A stretch of 64,000 bases of DNA from contig JAHHIG010000003.1 of the NCBI GenBank assembly GCA_019358895.1, positions 310,001 through 374,000 of the forward strand. The letters run 5' to 3'. The notes under the pieces were generated by a model, which ran no database searches, was not told the DNA's origin, and saw only the letters and a program-made list of their open reading frames with translations. Shown one piece after another: positions 27,244 to 35,675 of this stretch (position 1 is the first letter of the stretch; every line of letters begins with the position of its first letter). The translations under genes and the position numbers were made by a program. The stretch comes from Tildeniella nuda ZEHNDER 1965/U140. GTDB taxonomy: Bacteria; Cyanobacteriota; Cyanobacteriia; Leptolyngbyales; Leptolyngbyaceae.

Positions 27244-27441
27244 GTGAGCAGCATGGAGCAGGATGTTGAGGAGCTTTTACGCCACAACCAGGATCAGCAA
27301 GCAACTGCTGATAGCTTCATTGCCAACAGTGGCGCAACCAAACCCACAGGCGCTGCTTTAGCTCTACGGGAGCTGAATTGGGCGACGGACTGGGAGATAC
27401 TGGTTGTGCCAGATAGTGCAGCAACAAGACACCCACTGTGA
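27244..27441 (+). CDS. Doubtful small ORF or gene remnant
   Basis: A 65-residue frame (GTG at 27244, or ATG at 27253) reading EQDVEELLRHNQDQQATADS. It has no recognised family, no good ribosome site, and the frame is open upstream, so it looks like the end of a decayed gene. Low support. Confidence 0.2.
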   Translation: MSSMEQDVEELLRHNQDQQATADSFIANSGATKPTGAALALRELNWATDWEILVVPDSAATRHPL

Positions 27442-27585
27442 GTTCGCCGTCTGTATAGTAGCGATCACCACTACCATTAGACCCCACTAACGTGGCACCT
27501 ACGTCAGTGGACTGATAACAAAAATTGCTATTTTTGGTTGTTGTGAGTACAACGGTAGTAGATGCGTTGCGTAGAGGGATGACCT

Positions 27586-27855
27586 GTGAACGTTTCACTT
27601 ACGTCAGAGCTTGAGAAGTATGTCAGTGAGAAGGTCGCTAGTGGTTTGTACCACTCTGCCAGCGAGGTGATCCGCGAAGGGTTACGCCTGCTTAAGGATC
27701 AGGATGCCTTGCGGGAAATCAGGCTCAATGAGCTGCGGCAGCAAATCCAGGCAGGCCTTGATAGTGGGGAATCGCAGCCCCTCGATATCGAGGCTGTCAT
27801 TGATCGGGGCAGAAAACGCCGTGCGGAGCGCAGCCAAGCCAGCCACCAAGTTTAA
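27586..27855 (+). CDS. parD: ParD-type antitoxin (module 2)
   Basis: An 89-residue antitoxin from a GTG start. Residues 1-45 form the ribbon-helix-helix DNA-binding domain (VSLTSELEKYVSEKVASGL), and the tail is the toxin-binding segment. It is paralogous to the antitoxin at 20970-21209, with about half of the residues shared by eye. The toxin gene follows by 5 bases. Expected to autorepress the pair. Confidence 0.88.
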   Translation: MNVSLTSELEKYVSEKVASGLYHSASEVIREGLRLLKDQDALREIRLNELRQQIQAGLDSGESQPLDIEAVIDRGRKRRAERSQASHQV

Positions 27856-27860
27856 TCAAT

Positions 27861-28163
27861 ATGGGTAGATTGGTCGTCAGGCCGCAGGCGCTTACAGACC
27901 TGGACGATATTTTTGACTACATCGCCGAGGACAGCCTTGACCGTGCGATCGCGTTTATTAGGAAGCTCTATGGGCAAATGGAGACGTTAGCTGCCAGCCT
28001 GGGTATCGGGCGTCGTCGTGATGTCTTGTTGCCTGGACTGCGGAGCTTTCCTTATGGCAACTACCTGATTTTCTATCTTCCTCTTGATGATGGAGTTGAT
28101 GTCGTGCGTTTGCTCAACGGTGCCAGGGATCTAGAGGCGCTGTTTCAGAATGAGGCGCTTTAA
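27861..28163 (+). CDS. parE: ParE-type toxin (module 2)
   Basis: A 100-residue RelE/ParE-fold toxin. It has the N-terminal helical hairpin (DLDDIFDYIAEDSLDRA) and the conserved core GLRSFPYGNYLIFYLP, followed by the terminal strand VVRLLNGARDLEALF. It appears intact, unlike the toxin of module 1. ParE toxins of this type act on DNA gyrase. Its role here is probably post-segregational maintenance of the integrated plasmid. Confidence 0.88.
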   Translation: MGRLVVRPQALTDLDDIFDYIAEDSLDRAIAFIRKLYGQMETLAASLGIGRRRDVLLPGLRSFPYGNYLIFYLPLDDGVDVVRLLNGARDLEALFQNEAL

Positions 28164-28234
28164 TTTTCAGGATGCTGCCTTTCTTGAGAGTAAGCGCACC
28201 AAAAACGCGGGCTAGCGACCCAGACAGCCCGACG

Positions 28235-28347
28235 TTTAGATGTTTAGATGTTTAGCCACTTTGAGTTTAATCGTTGCTCCAATGTCCGAAAGCTTGCACT
28301 CTAAAGCAGCTAAACACGCAGATGCTTAGCTGCTTGGATGCTCAAGC
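28235..28347. repeat. 8-bp repeat clusters downstream of the par operon
   Basis: Two clusters: 28235-28257 (TTTAGATG twice, then a partial) and 28320-28347 (AGATGCTT, AGCTGCTT, GGATGCTC). The octamer frame is the same as in the other clusters around parA. They are probably part of the partition centromere; the second overlaps the 3' end of the ribbon-helix-helix gene. Confidence 0.6.
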
Positions 28348-28632
28348 GTCTTGCCTTGAGTCTAACCACTGCTCTAGCAACTCTTCGACGATCGCACTCA
28401 TTTCCTTTTCTTCGTGTGCCGCTGCTGCTTTCAAGCGCCGATGCATAGCTTTCGGCAGGTAAATCGTCGTCCGCTGATAGTTAGGGTCTTTACTTTTAGA
28501 TGTTTGAATGTCCAGATGTTCAGTTGTACTAGATGTCTGAGTGTCTGAGTGTCCAGGTGTTTCTGCTGCCTTACCTGAGCGGGCAGCACCAAAGAGGTTG
28601 TCAAAGCGGCTCCCTTCTTTCTTGGTGCTCAT
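28342..28632 (-). CDS. Ribbon-helix-helix partition partner of ParA (ParB-like)
   Basis: A 96-residue protein from the ATG at 28632, which overlaps the parA stop by 4 bases (ATGA); an upstream in-frame start would lengthen it by 13 residues but ignores this coupling. A flexible N-terminal arm rich in Ser/Thr precedes a ribbon-helix-helix domain (RTTIYLPKAMHRRLKAAA then MSAIVEELLEQWL). Small RHH proteins are the centromere-binding partners of small ParA ATPases in type Ib partition systems. The arm contains repeated QTS motifs because the gene itself contains the 8-bp repeats. Confidence 0.8.
   Translation of the reverse strand: MSTKKEGSRFDNLFGAARSGKAAETPGHSDTQTSSTTEHLDIQTSKSKDPNYQRTTIYLPKAMHRRLKAAAAHEEKEMSAIVEELLEQWLDSRQDA
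28494..28562. repeat. 8-bp repeats inside the RHH gene
   Basis: About eight octamers in register (TTTAGATG, TTTGAATG, TCCAGATG, TTCAGTTG, then TAGATGTC, TGAGTGTC twice and CAGGTGTT, with a 3-base slip). They encode the variable arm of the RHH protein, so the sequence serves as coding and as putative binding DNA at once. Confidence 0.65.
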
Positions 28633-29222
28633 GGCATGATCTCCCTGCCTACTTCGAGGTAGCAGCGCCATGCAATGCCAGCATAGGAATCACCCTTCAC
28701 CTCGTTCACAGGCACCCCCTCAAGCGCTGCCTTCTGGAACACTGCCAGCCGTCGAATGCCCGTTTTGAAGAGAGGTAACCCGGCTCTCTCCAGGGACGAT
28801 CGTGCTTCCTCCCCCACCTTGCTAGGCGCTGGCGGAATTAGAGTCAGCAAGATGCGATAGTCAGCCTCTAGTCCTTGTAATGCGTCTACCATCTGCAACA
28901 TTGCCCCCATTGCCAGCGCGTCAGGAGACGTGGGGAGAATCAGCAAATCTGTCCCCGATGCCAGCGTTTTCAGATCGTCCGGCGCAGGTCTCGCAGGGGT
29001 ATCAACCACAATATGCTCGTAATTGCGGGCAAACTTAACAGCAGCCTTCTCGTCCACTACTTTAAACGGCAGGTTCCCAGCACTTGCCCATTGCAAGGCA
29101 GAACGGTTTAAGTCGCCGTCAACCAACAGTGTGGGTGCTCTCATCTGGCAAAACGCCGCTAGATGCAAAGCAGTTGTACTTTTACCAACACCACCCTTAA
29201 AGGATGCGATCGTGATAATCAT
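28629..29222 (-). CDS. parA: ParA-type partition ATPase
   Basis: A 197-residue Walker-type ATPase with the deviant Walker A motif KGGVGKST (about 9-16), the DGD motif (LLVDGDLNRSA), and Walker B VVDTPAR. It is the short form without an N-terminal DNA-binding domain, typical of plasmid type Ib partition. The RHH partner overlaps its stop. Expected to move or anchor the plasmid on the nucleoid and so segregate it. It supports the view that this block is a former replicon. Confidence 0.9.
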   Translation of the reverse strand: MIITIASFKGGVGKSTTALHLAAFCQMRAPTLLVDGDLNRSALQWASAGNLPFKVVDEKAAVKFARNYEHIVVDTPARPAPDDLKTLASGTDLLILPTSPDALAMGAMLQMVDALQGLEADYRILLTLIPPAPSKVGEEARSSLERAGLPLFKTGIRRLAVFQKAALEGVPVNEVKGDSYAGIAWRCYLEVGREIMP

Positions 29223-29261
29223 TGATCTGTTTCATGATGCTTGACGGTAGTTTACTGCCTA

Positions 29262-29307
29262 AAGCATTTAGAAGCTTAAGCATCTGAACATCTAGATGTC
29301 TGAATAC
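29262..29307. repeat. 8-bp repeats upstream of parA, cluster 1
   Basis: Octamers in reverse orientation (AGCATTTA, GAAGCTTA, AGCATCTG, AACATCTA), then one forward unit (GATGTCTG). The cluster starts 40 bases upstream of the parA start, in the promoter region, so RHH binding here could also repress the operon. Confidence 0.6.
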
Positions 29308-29395
29308 CGCCTATGCATGACAGAATGCCTGTTCCCGTCTCTTTTATCAGCTAGCAGAGGCAGTGCTTAGGAGTAAGCTGTCTCGCTTCGTTTTC

Positions 29396-29437
29396 AATCT
29401 AAATGTCTAGATGTTCAGATGTCTAAATGCTTAGAGG
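29396..29437. repeat. 8-bp repeats upstream of parA, cluster 2
   Basis: Five octamers in perfect register: TCAATCTA, AATGTCTA, GATGTTCA, GATGTCTA, AATGCTTA. This is the cleanest array and gives the consensus RATGTYYA. Confidence 0.7.
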
Positions 29438-29507
29438 GGCGAGTCAAGTCTCCAGGTCGTTCAAGTTAAGGAGATAAGAGGCACCACATGACCCCAAATC
29501 TAAAAGC

Positions 29508-29541
29508 TAGATGCTTGAATGTCCAGATGTTTAGATGTCTT
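29508..29541. repeat. 8-bp repeats upstream of parA, cluster 3
   Basis: Octamers TAGATGCT, TGAATGTC, CAGATGTT, TAGATGTC in register, about 290 bases upstream of parA. Confidence 0.6.
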
Positions 29542-30014
29542 GTTGCTGACTCATAAGCAAACTTGAACAACTCATATGCTCACTACGCCTGCTTAACTGG
29601 CACAAGCGCCTCATTGATTAACTGTCACATTGAAGGCATTTAGTCCAAACGTAGTCCAGTATCTCAAAAGGTAGACTTATCTAAAACTGAGAACCTAGTA
29701 TTCACAGTGCTTTTAACCTTATACTTTGCCCTCTCGGTTAGTTGCTCAAACAGCAGAAGTGCAGGGAGAAGAAGAAGGGTAAAGGCGGCTGGACAAGGGT
29801 TTTGGGGATTGTGCCAGTTTGCGGTTAGTCTAGGGGTAGCTATGAGATTGGATGGTAAGCCTCTCTTATGAATGAACATTCCATGTGCACGGCACCAGAG
29901 GGCTGAGCCGACAACTCGGTCGAAGCCTACGAAGAAATAGGGATTGTGCAGAAAAAACCGTTGAACGATTGCTTTAGGAAACAAAATAATCAAATGTCTA
30001 AGTCAATAAGTTGT
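29542..30014. other. Intergenic, no supported gene
   Basis: A 109-codon minus-strand frame exists at 29664-29993, but it has no ribosome site, no family I recognise and an odd Phe/Cys/His-rich composition, so I do not call it. Otherwise nothing is seen. Confidence 0.35.
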
Positions 30015-33000
30015 TCATCTAAAGTTTGTAAATTCGTTAATATCATTGCAGAGAAGCCGATCTTGTTGATTTACATCAGAATTGTTCTTTAAGTAATCAT
30101 TAACAAAGCTACAACCTATTGATAACAACTGGTCAAAATTTGAAATTTCAGTACTCCAAGTTTTTATAGTTCCGTCATCACTTGCTGAGGCAAGAACTTT
30201 GCCGTTAGGACTAAAACTAAGACTTCTAACTTGATCGGTGTGCCCTCTAAGTGTACTTAGCTCTCGCCCATCTAAATCCCAAAATTTGACAGTTCCATCT
30301 CTACTTGCGGAGGCAATTAGTTTGCCATCAGGACTAAACTTGACATCTAGGACACCGCCATTATGTCCTCTGAATGTCTTAGGCTCTTGCTCACCTAGTT
30401 TTTCATCCAATCGCCACAGTTTGACTGTCCCATCCCCGCTAGCAGAAGCAATAGACCTACCATCCGGACTAAAACTAACACTATAAACTCCGTATCCATG
30501 TCCTGTAAAAGTATGAATTAGCCGTCCATTAAGGCTCCACAGTTTGATTGTGCTGTCATCACTAGCAGAAGTAAGAGTTTGCCCATCAGGGCTAAATTTA
30601 ACGCTAAAAACCCAATCTTGGTGCCCTACTAATGTGTAAAATTCTTGTTTATTTAAGCTCCACAATTTAAGTGTTTTATCTAAAGAAGCAGAAGCAATAG
30701 TTTCACCACTAGGGCTAAAATCAACATCAATAACATTATTTTTGTGTCCATTAAATACTTTAATTTCTTGCCCACTTAAAGTCCACACTGTAACAGTGCC
30801 GTCTGCATTAGCAGTAGCAATTAGTTCATCATTAGGAGAAAAACTAGCATTTCGTACCCAATCACTTTCTTTCTGAATAAAGTTTAGGTCTTTTCCCGCT
30901 ACATCCCAAAGTTTGACCAATCCATCCGCACCCGTAGAAACAAGAGTCTCTCCACTTGAATTAAAATTAATGCTGCGTACCCAGCCTTTATGTCCTCTAA
31001 AAGTTTGAAGGGATTGATCTGCTAAACTCCAAAGCCTCACCATTCCGTCTGCACCAGCAGAGGCAAGCACCTTGCCATCAGGACTAAAACTGGCACCAGT
31101 AACATTTATCTCATGTCCCTTTAATGTGTTCAGCAATTGTCCATCTATACTCCAAATTTTAATAGTGCCATCTCTACTCGCAGATGCTAGTCTCTTGCCA
31201 TCAGGACTAAAATTAACACTGTAAACACGATCTCTGTGCCCCTTGAGTGTATCTAATAGTTGCCCATCTATACTCCAAATTTTAATAGTGCCATCTCTAC
31301 TCGCAGATGCTAGTCTCTTGCCATCAGGACTAAATTTAATGCTATAGACCCAGTTGCTGTGAGCTTCTAATTTATTGGTCTTTGCTCCACTCGTACTCCA
31401 AATTCTGATGGTGCCATCTTTGCTAGCAGAAGCAATAGTTTGACCGTCAGGGCTAAAATCAACACTAGTAACAGTGTCTTTGTGCCCTTTAAAGGTACTA
31501 AGCTCCTCACCATTTTTATTCCAAAGCTTAACAGTGTCATCTGCACTGGCAGAAGCAATAGTTTGACCGTCAGGGCTAAAACTAACACTTAGAACTGAAC
31601 CATTATGCCCTTTTAAGACATGAAGCTTTTGCCCATTGCTGCTCCAGAGTATAATTGTTTTATCTGTGCTAGCAGAAGCAATAGTTTGACCATCAGAACC
31701 AAAGTCGACATCCAGTACCCAACCAGTATGACCTTCCAAGGTATGAAGCTCGCGACCATTTTTATTCCACAACTTAACAGTGCCATCTGCGCTAGTAGAG
31801 GCAATAGTTTGACCGCCAGGGCTGAAACTAACGCTAGTAACGCCTTTTTGATGTCCAGTTAAACGGTTACACTCACTTACCCCAAAAACTGATTGTCTCA
31901 AAGAATTTTCAAGCTGAGCTTTTGTGCCTTCCCCATGTAAGTATACGGATTTTAAGTTTTTTGCAGCTCTCAAAGCTACTAAAAGAGCATCAAATTTTTT
32001 GTCTAAATTAAAATAAGAATTTGAAGATTCAGTAAGAATACTAATTTGTCTTACTTCTGACTCTTGCCATTTGAAAACAGCTACTCCAGCTAGCATGGAA
32101 ACTATTAATAAGACGGTAATTAAACCGCGAACGAACCAAGCCTTTCGTTGTTTATTTTCAAATTCTTGTCGATTGTGTAATTTTAAGCTTGTCTGGATGT
32201 ACTCGCTTGCTATTTCAGAAATTTCATTACTATATTCATCAAGCCATTGATTAGCTTGTCCTAATTTTTGTGCAGGTAGTAAATAGCTTGAGTCTTTTTG
32301 TTCAGCTATCCAGTAATACATCCGAGGTGCTAGTTCACGAACATACCACTCAAGAAAGGGTTGGCATTCTTTAATCCACCGCTGCAAGCGAGGCCACGCT
32401 CGGATAAGAGCTTCATGAGCAACTTCTATTGTTGGTTGGGCATTAATGAAGTTTTGTCCCTTCGTTAATAAGCGAGCAGCAATCAATTTTTCTACAACCT
32501 TTTGGCTAGTAGGTTTATCCCACTCAAACTTCCAAGCTTGACGGCTAATATCTTTGGTCAATTGTTTTCCTTGTTCGTCTACTACCCCTGGAGTAACCAA
32601 TTGTAAAAATATAAATCGAGTTGCCTTCTGCTCTGACTCACTTAACTCTTTCCAAATTAATTCTGCATACTGGGCAACAGCCCCTTGAACACCATCAAAA
32701 TTTTTATCGTCAGGGGTGGAGTAGCCAAGAGCTTTATAAGTACTAATTGTTAAGACCCCCTTCATAGAATCTTTTTTCCATAGTTCAGCTAGAGCAAATT
32801 CAAGAAGAGGTAAATCACCTGGACGATCCTGTACATCAAAGACTAATCGCTCTACTAGCCCTGGCTGAAAATTTCGACGTAGCAATTGAGCTGGCTTCGT
32901 AATAACTTGTACCAAGTCTTCGTCACTCATTGACACAAGGGTTAATTGGCCAGATTTGATAGCGGTTGCAAGCTTGTAGTTCTCCAAGGCTATCCCATAA

Positions 33001-34223
33001 AAATCAGTCCGAAGCGTAATGAGACATTTTATATTTTCGTCAACTAAAGCTAACAGGACTTCAATGAACTTCAAACGGACATTTTCATCTTGACATTCAG
33101 AATACAGATGCTCAAATTGGTCTACAACTATAAGTACCCCCATATGTTGAAATATCTGATGTATCTTGTTCGCAAGATCAATTGAAGATATGGCACTAAG
33201 CTTTTCGTCTAAAGATAGAACTACGTTATCTTTTTCAAGTGACAAATCTAAATCTGAAAAAATTTCAAAACCGTGAGCTATTTTTTCTAAAGACTGTCCA
33301 GGTAGATGCGAGAAAGATTGAACCAAATTTAATAGAGGATTGTTTCCAGGACGGAAGAGGCAACGAGGTAAATTAGCCAAACCTGGAATAGATGACTTCT
33401 GCAATCCTTTTATTAGCCCTGCTTGAACTAGTGATGACTTACCAGAGCCCGATATACCTACTACAGCAACAAAATGATGTCGCACAAGCTTTTCTATCAA
33501 TTCTTGAATTGCAGCATCTCGACCAAAATAAAATTCTGCATGTTTATCTTCAAAGACATTCAAGCCTCGGTAAGGGCAAGTATCAGTCAGATAAAGCTCC
33601 GAGCAAACACTCCGCACAGTTTCTACTAGAATGCCAAATGCTGTCTCAGTCTGCCGCCCACCAGAATCAAAAGGACGGATGTTATCATCTTGCAAAGAAA
33701 TAGAAGGTACAATACTCGCTACTATTCCAACAACTGTTTGTGAGTTGTTATCCCATAATGGAGCACCACTAAATCCGTAGCTGATTTCATTGCTTTTTAG
33801 TACTAAAACTTTGATTCCTTCATTTGTAGTGTTGCCAATAACTTCGCATAAGCCTGGCAACCCTTCGTCTGGTTTGGCTTCTGGAAAACCAAAGGTAGAG
33901 AGAATAAATCTTCCTAAGCCTAAAGATGTTCCTAAGGCCAAAGGATTTACTCCAGCAGGAGGAACACCCTTTAAACGTAAAATAGCTACATCTTCAGCCT
34001 CCGGATCACTCCAATAACTAGGCTCAACTGTAGCCTCTCGCTTTTCACCAATTGCCTGAAAAACGAGACAAATAGTTTCACCCGGTACAACACCGGCAGC
34101 ACAGATGACATGTGAACACGTAGCGATCAATCCATCGTCTGTAGTAAGGAAGCCTGTGCCGACCGTCTGGTCATCGACCCCAAGAATACGCACAATTCCT
34201 GGAAGTAGATCATCAACACTCAT
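30015..34223 (-). CDS. Trypsin-STAND-WD40 conflict-system protein
   Basis: A 1,402-residue protein in four parts. A trypsin-like protease domain (about 1-205) has an intact triad: His38 in ATCSHV, Asp78 in EDVAILRL and Ser152 in GFSGAP. A STAND NTPase (about 218-650) follows, with PYRGLNVFEDKHAEFYFGR, Walker A GISGSGKS (256-263) and Walker B-like VLIVVDQFEHLY. A transmembrane segment (about 690-715) precedes fourteen WD40 repeats, enough for two seven-bladed propellers. This architecture is known from cyanobacterial NTP-dependent conflict systems: WD40 repeats sense, STAND oligomerises, the protease acts. The Trypco1 gene ends one base upstream, so the two form an operon. The trigger and substrate are unknown. 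Confidence 0.88.
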   Translation of the reverse strand: MSVDDLLPGIVRILGVDDQTVGTGFLTTDDGLIATCSHVICAAGVVPGETICLVFQAIGEKREATVEPSYWSDPEAEDVAILRLKGVPPAGVNPLALGTSLGLGRFILSTFGFPEAKPDEGLPGLCEVIGNTTNEGIKVLVLKSNEISYGFSGAPLWDNNSQTVVGIVASIVPSISLQDDNIRPFDSGGRQTETAFGILVETVRSVCSELYLTDTCPYRGLNVFEDKHAEFYFGRDAAIQELIEKLVRHHFVAVVGISGSGKSSLVQAGLIKGLQKSSIPGLANLPRCLFRPGNNPLLNLVQSFSHLPGQSLEKIAHGFEIFSDLDLSLEKDNVVLSLDEKLSAISSIDLANKIHQIFQHMGVLIVVDQFEHLYSECQDENVRLKFIEVLLALVDENIKCLITLRTDFYGIALENYKLATAIKSGQLTLVSMSDEDLVQVITKPAQLLRRNFQPGLVERLVFDVQDRPGDLPLLEFALAELWKKDSMKGVLTISTYKALGYSTPDDKNFDGVQGAVAQYAELIWKELSESEQKATRFIFLQLVTPGVVDEQGKQLTKDISRQAWKFEWDKPTSQKVVEKLIAARLLTKGQNFINAQPTIEVAHEALIRAWPRLQRWIKECQPFLEWYVRELAPRMYYWIAEQKDSSYLLPAQKLGQANQWLDEYSNEISEIASEYIQTSLKLHNRQEFENKQRKAWFVRGLITVLLIVSMLAGVAVFKWQESEVRQISILTESSNSYFNLDKKFDALLVALRAAKNLKSVYLHGEGTKAQLENSLRQSVFGVSECNRLTGHQKGVTSVSFSPGGQTIASTSADGTVKLWNKNGRELHTLEGHTGWVLDVDFGSDGQTIASASTDKTIILWSSNGQKLHVLKGHNGSVLSVSFSPDGQTIASASADDTVKLWNKNGEELSTFKGHKDTVTSVDFSPDGQTIASASKDGTIRIWSTSGAKTNKLEAHSNWVYSIKFSPDGKRLASASRDGTIKIWSIDGQLLDTLKGHRDRVYSVNFSPDGKRLASASRDGTIKIWSIDGQLLNTLKGHEINVTGASFSPDGKVLASAGADGMVRLWSLADQSLQTFRGHKGWVRSINFNSSGETLVSTGADGLVKLWDVAGKDLNFIQKESDWVRNASFSPNDELIATANADGTVTVWTLSGQEIKVFNGHKNNVIDVDFSPSGETIASASLDKTLKLWSLNKQEFYTLVGHQDWVFSVKFSPDGQTLTSASDDSTIKLWSLNGRLIHTFTGHGYGVYSVSFSPDGRSIASASGDGTVKLWRLDEKLGEQEPKTFRGHNGGVLDVKFSPDGKLIASASRDGTVKFWDLDGRELSTLRGHTDQVRSLSFSPNGKVLASASDDGTIKTWSTEISNFDQLLSIGCSFVNDYLKNNSDVNQQDRLLCNDINEFTNFR
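31141..31334. repeat. Near-identical adjacent WD40 repeat units
   Basis: A 71-base stretch at 31141-31211 recurs exactly at 31264-31334, a period of 123 bases (41 codons), within WD40 repeats 5 and 6. It indicates a recent unit duplication or gene conversion in the sensor domain. Confidence 0.85.
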
Positions 34224-34224
34224 T

Positions 34225-34584
34225 TTATTGCTGAGATTTGTGTTCAGGTTTCCAAGCTAGTTTCACAGAGTAGTTCATCTCGCTTCCGAGTTTGCCAATA
34301 GCGATGTTTCCTGCTTCTCCGGTAGCTTTTAATCCAAATGAAATTTCTACCTCGGTAGGCGGATCTGACAAACTGCGCATCGAATTAATAAATGCCTGAA
34401 CATTATGTTTTACAACTTCCTCCACAGCCTTCTCAAAAGTTGTTTGGGCTGTGGCTACAGCGCTTTGAACTTTTTCTTTTAAACCAGCTTTAGCAACTCC
34501 TTTCGAAGGAAGTGTCTCTGCTGTATCCACCTCTATTAGAAAAGTGCTGTTATCAGCAGTTTTAAATTCAATATATTGAGTCAT
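34225..34584 (-). CDS. Trypsin-co-occurring domain 1 (Trypco1/CU044_2847-like) protein
   Basis: A 119-residue small beta-rich protein (YIEFKTADNSTFLIEVD at the start, EISFGLKATGEAGNIAIGKL near the end). It matches the pattern of the Trypco1 family, which is encoded next to trypsin-STAND genes. Its stop lies one base before the start of the protease-STAND gene, so translation is probably coupled. Its role in known systems is unproven; it may be the protease substrate or a regulator. Confidence 0.75.
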   Translation of the reverse strand: MTQYIEFKTADNSTFLIEVDTAETLPSKGVAKAGLKEKVQSAVATAQTTFEKAVEEVVKHNVQAFINSMRSLSDPPTEVEISFGLKATGEAGNIAIGKLGSEMNYSVKLAWKPEHKSQQ

Positions 34585-34612
34585 TAATTTTCGTTATCTA
34601 CATATAAACAAC

Positions 34613-34655
34613 AGCCTAGTCACCTCTAACAGAATCAGGAAGAGGTAACTAGGCT
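34613..34655. terminator. Hairpin between paralogue pair and Trypco1
   Basis: Fifteen-base arms with one mismatch (AGCCTAGT-ACCTCT and complement) enclose a 13-base loop. There is no strong T run. It could terminate the 34698-35536 transcript or modulate read-through into the STAND operon. Confidence 0.45.
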
Positions 34656-34697
34656 AGCAAATAAATACCGACAGAAGCATTAAGAAGCTGTACAGGA

Positions 34698-35117
34698 CTA
34701 GGGGTGATCCTCTGAGTGGTCCTTCGAGTGATCCAAGAGGGGCTGTATATCCCTGCGACCTACTAAACGTGGAAGAGCACGCCCAGCAGCATCTAGGTGT
34801 TCCAAGAAAAGTCTTGGTCGGCTATGAATTTCGTCATCGGTTTGCCGGGAAGTCGACTCATAAGAATGTTTAAACTCTCTCATTTGAAGCCTTCTTTCAG
34901 GCGGATGCTCTTTCTCTTGGTAGAAGACGCTTTCAGCAGACTTTGCAGCAAGATCAGCTTTCTTCAGATCGACTCTCAATTCGTCTTGAGTCTTTTTATG
35001 CCAGAAGGGAATACCAGCAAGTTTATGTTGCTCAGGAATTTCTCTTTTCACTTTTTCAACTCGATCAAAAGCTTCTCTATAGAGCTTTTTAGGATCATTT
35101 ACTGGAGAATCTGCCAT
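34698..35117 (-). CDS. Small charged helical protein, paralogue A
   Basis: A 139-residue protein with no membrane segment or known family. Its core (ADLAAKSAESVFYQEKEHPP then FKHSYESTSRQ) follows the same spacing as the neighbouring upstream gene (ADCAAEKAKSDFDAEVDREE then FRQAYWAYSEESR), so the two are tandem paralogues. The C-terminal tail has a repeated DHSKDHSED element. It lies upstream of the Trypco1-STAND operon on the same strand and may belong to it. Confidence 0.55.
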   Translation of the reverse strand: MADSPVNDPKKLYREAFDRVEKVKREIPEQHKLAGIPFWHKKTQDELRVDLKKADLAAKSAESVFYQEKEHPPERRLQMREFKHSYESTSRQTDDEIHSRPRLFLEHLDAAGRALPRLVGRRDIQPLLDHSKDHSEDHP

Positions 35118-35152
35118 AGCTGAGTTGTCCTCACTGAGTATTTAGCTGAAAA

Positions 35153-35482
35153 TTATTTGGACACAAAGGGAGAAAGAAAATCTGCAACAGCACCTTCACG
35201 ATCAGAAACTAAATCCCTCACCTTTCTTGATTCTTCAGAATACGCCCAATAAGCTTGCCTAAACGCTAGTAAAAGTTCTGGCGATACCTCCTCTCGATCA
35301 ACTTCTGCGTCAAAATCCGATTTAGCCTTTTCAGCAGCGCAATCAGCTTGATCTACACCTTCAAAAAGAGACTCTTTTGTGAATTCATAGATAAAACCAA
35401 ACTTCCTCTTATCAAGAGCTTGTTTGACAAGATTTAGACGTTTGTACGGAACCCGAAACAGCCTTTCAATTTTTGCATTCAT
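35153..35482 (-). CDS. Small charged helical protein, paralogue B
   Basis: About 109 residues from the ATG at 35482, chosen because GAGGAAG lies 6-12 bases upstream; an in-frame start at 35536 has no such site. It is paralogous to the downstream gene, 35 bases away. No catalytic motif is visible. Its association with the STAND system is inferred from position only. Confidence 0.5.
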   Translation of the reverse strand: MNAKIERLFRVPYKRLNLVKQALDKRKFGFIYEFTKESLFEGVDQADCAAEKAKSDFDAEVDREEVSPELLLAFRQAYWAYSEESRKVRDLVSDREGAVADFLSPFVSK

Positions 35483-35675
35483 GAAGCTGACTTCCTCTTC
35501 TACGAAAGTCTGATGAACGTAATATATACCCAACAAGATTTTAGCTTAATCTTAAACAAGCTTTCTATGTAATACATCTTACTGTAAAGAAAATTCACAG
35601 TTCTCAACTTTTCTCTGAGAATGAGAATTAAGTCTCAATGTTTTAAGCAAGGTTGATGATTCCACCAGGCGAGGC

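Noticed and set aside
29664-29993. A 109-codon minus-strand frame (FFLHNPYFFVGFDRVV...)
   Set aside because: No ribosome site, odd composition and no family I recognise; the 470-base gap is better left unannotated.
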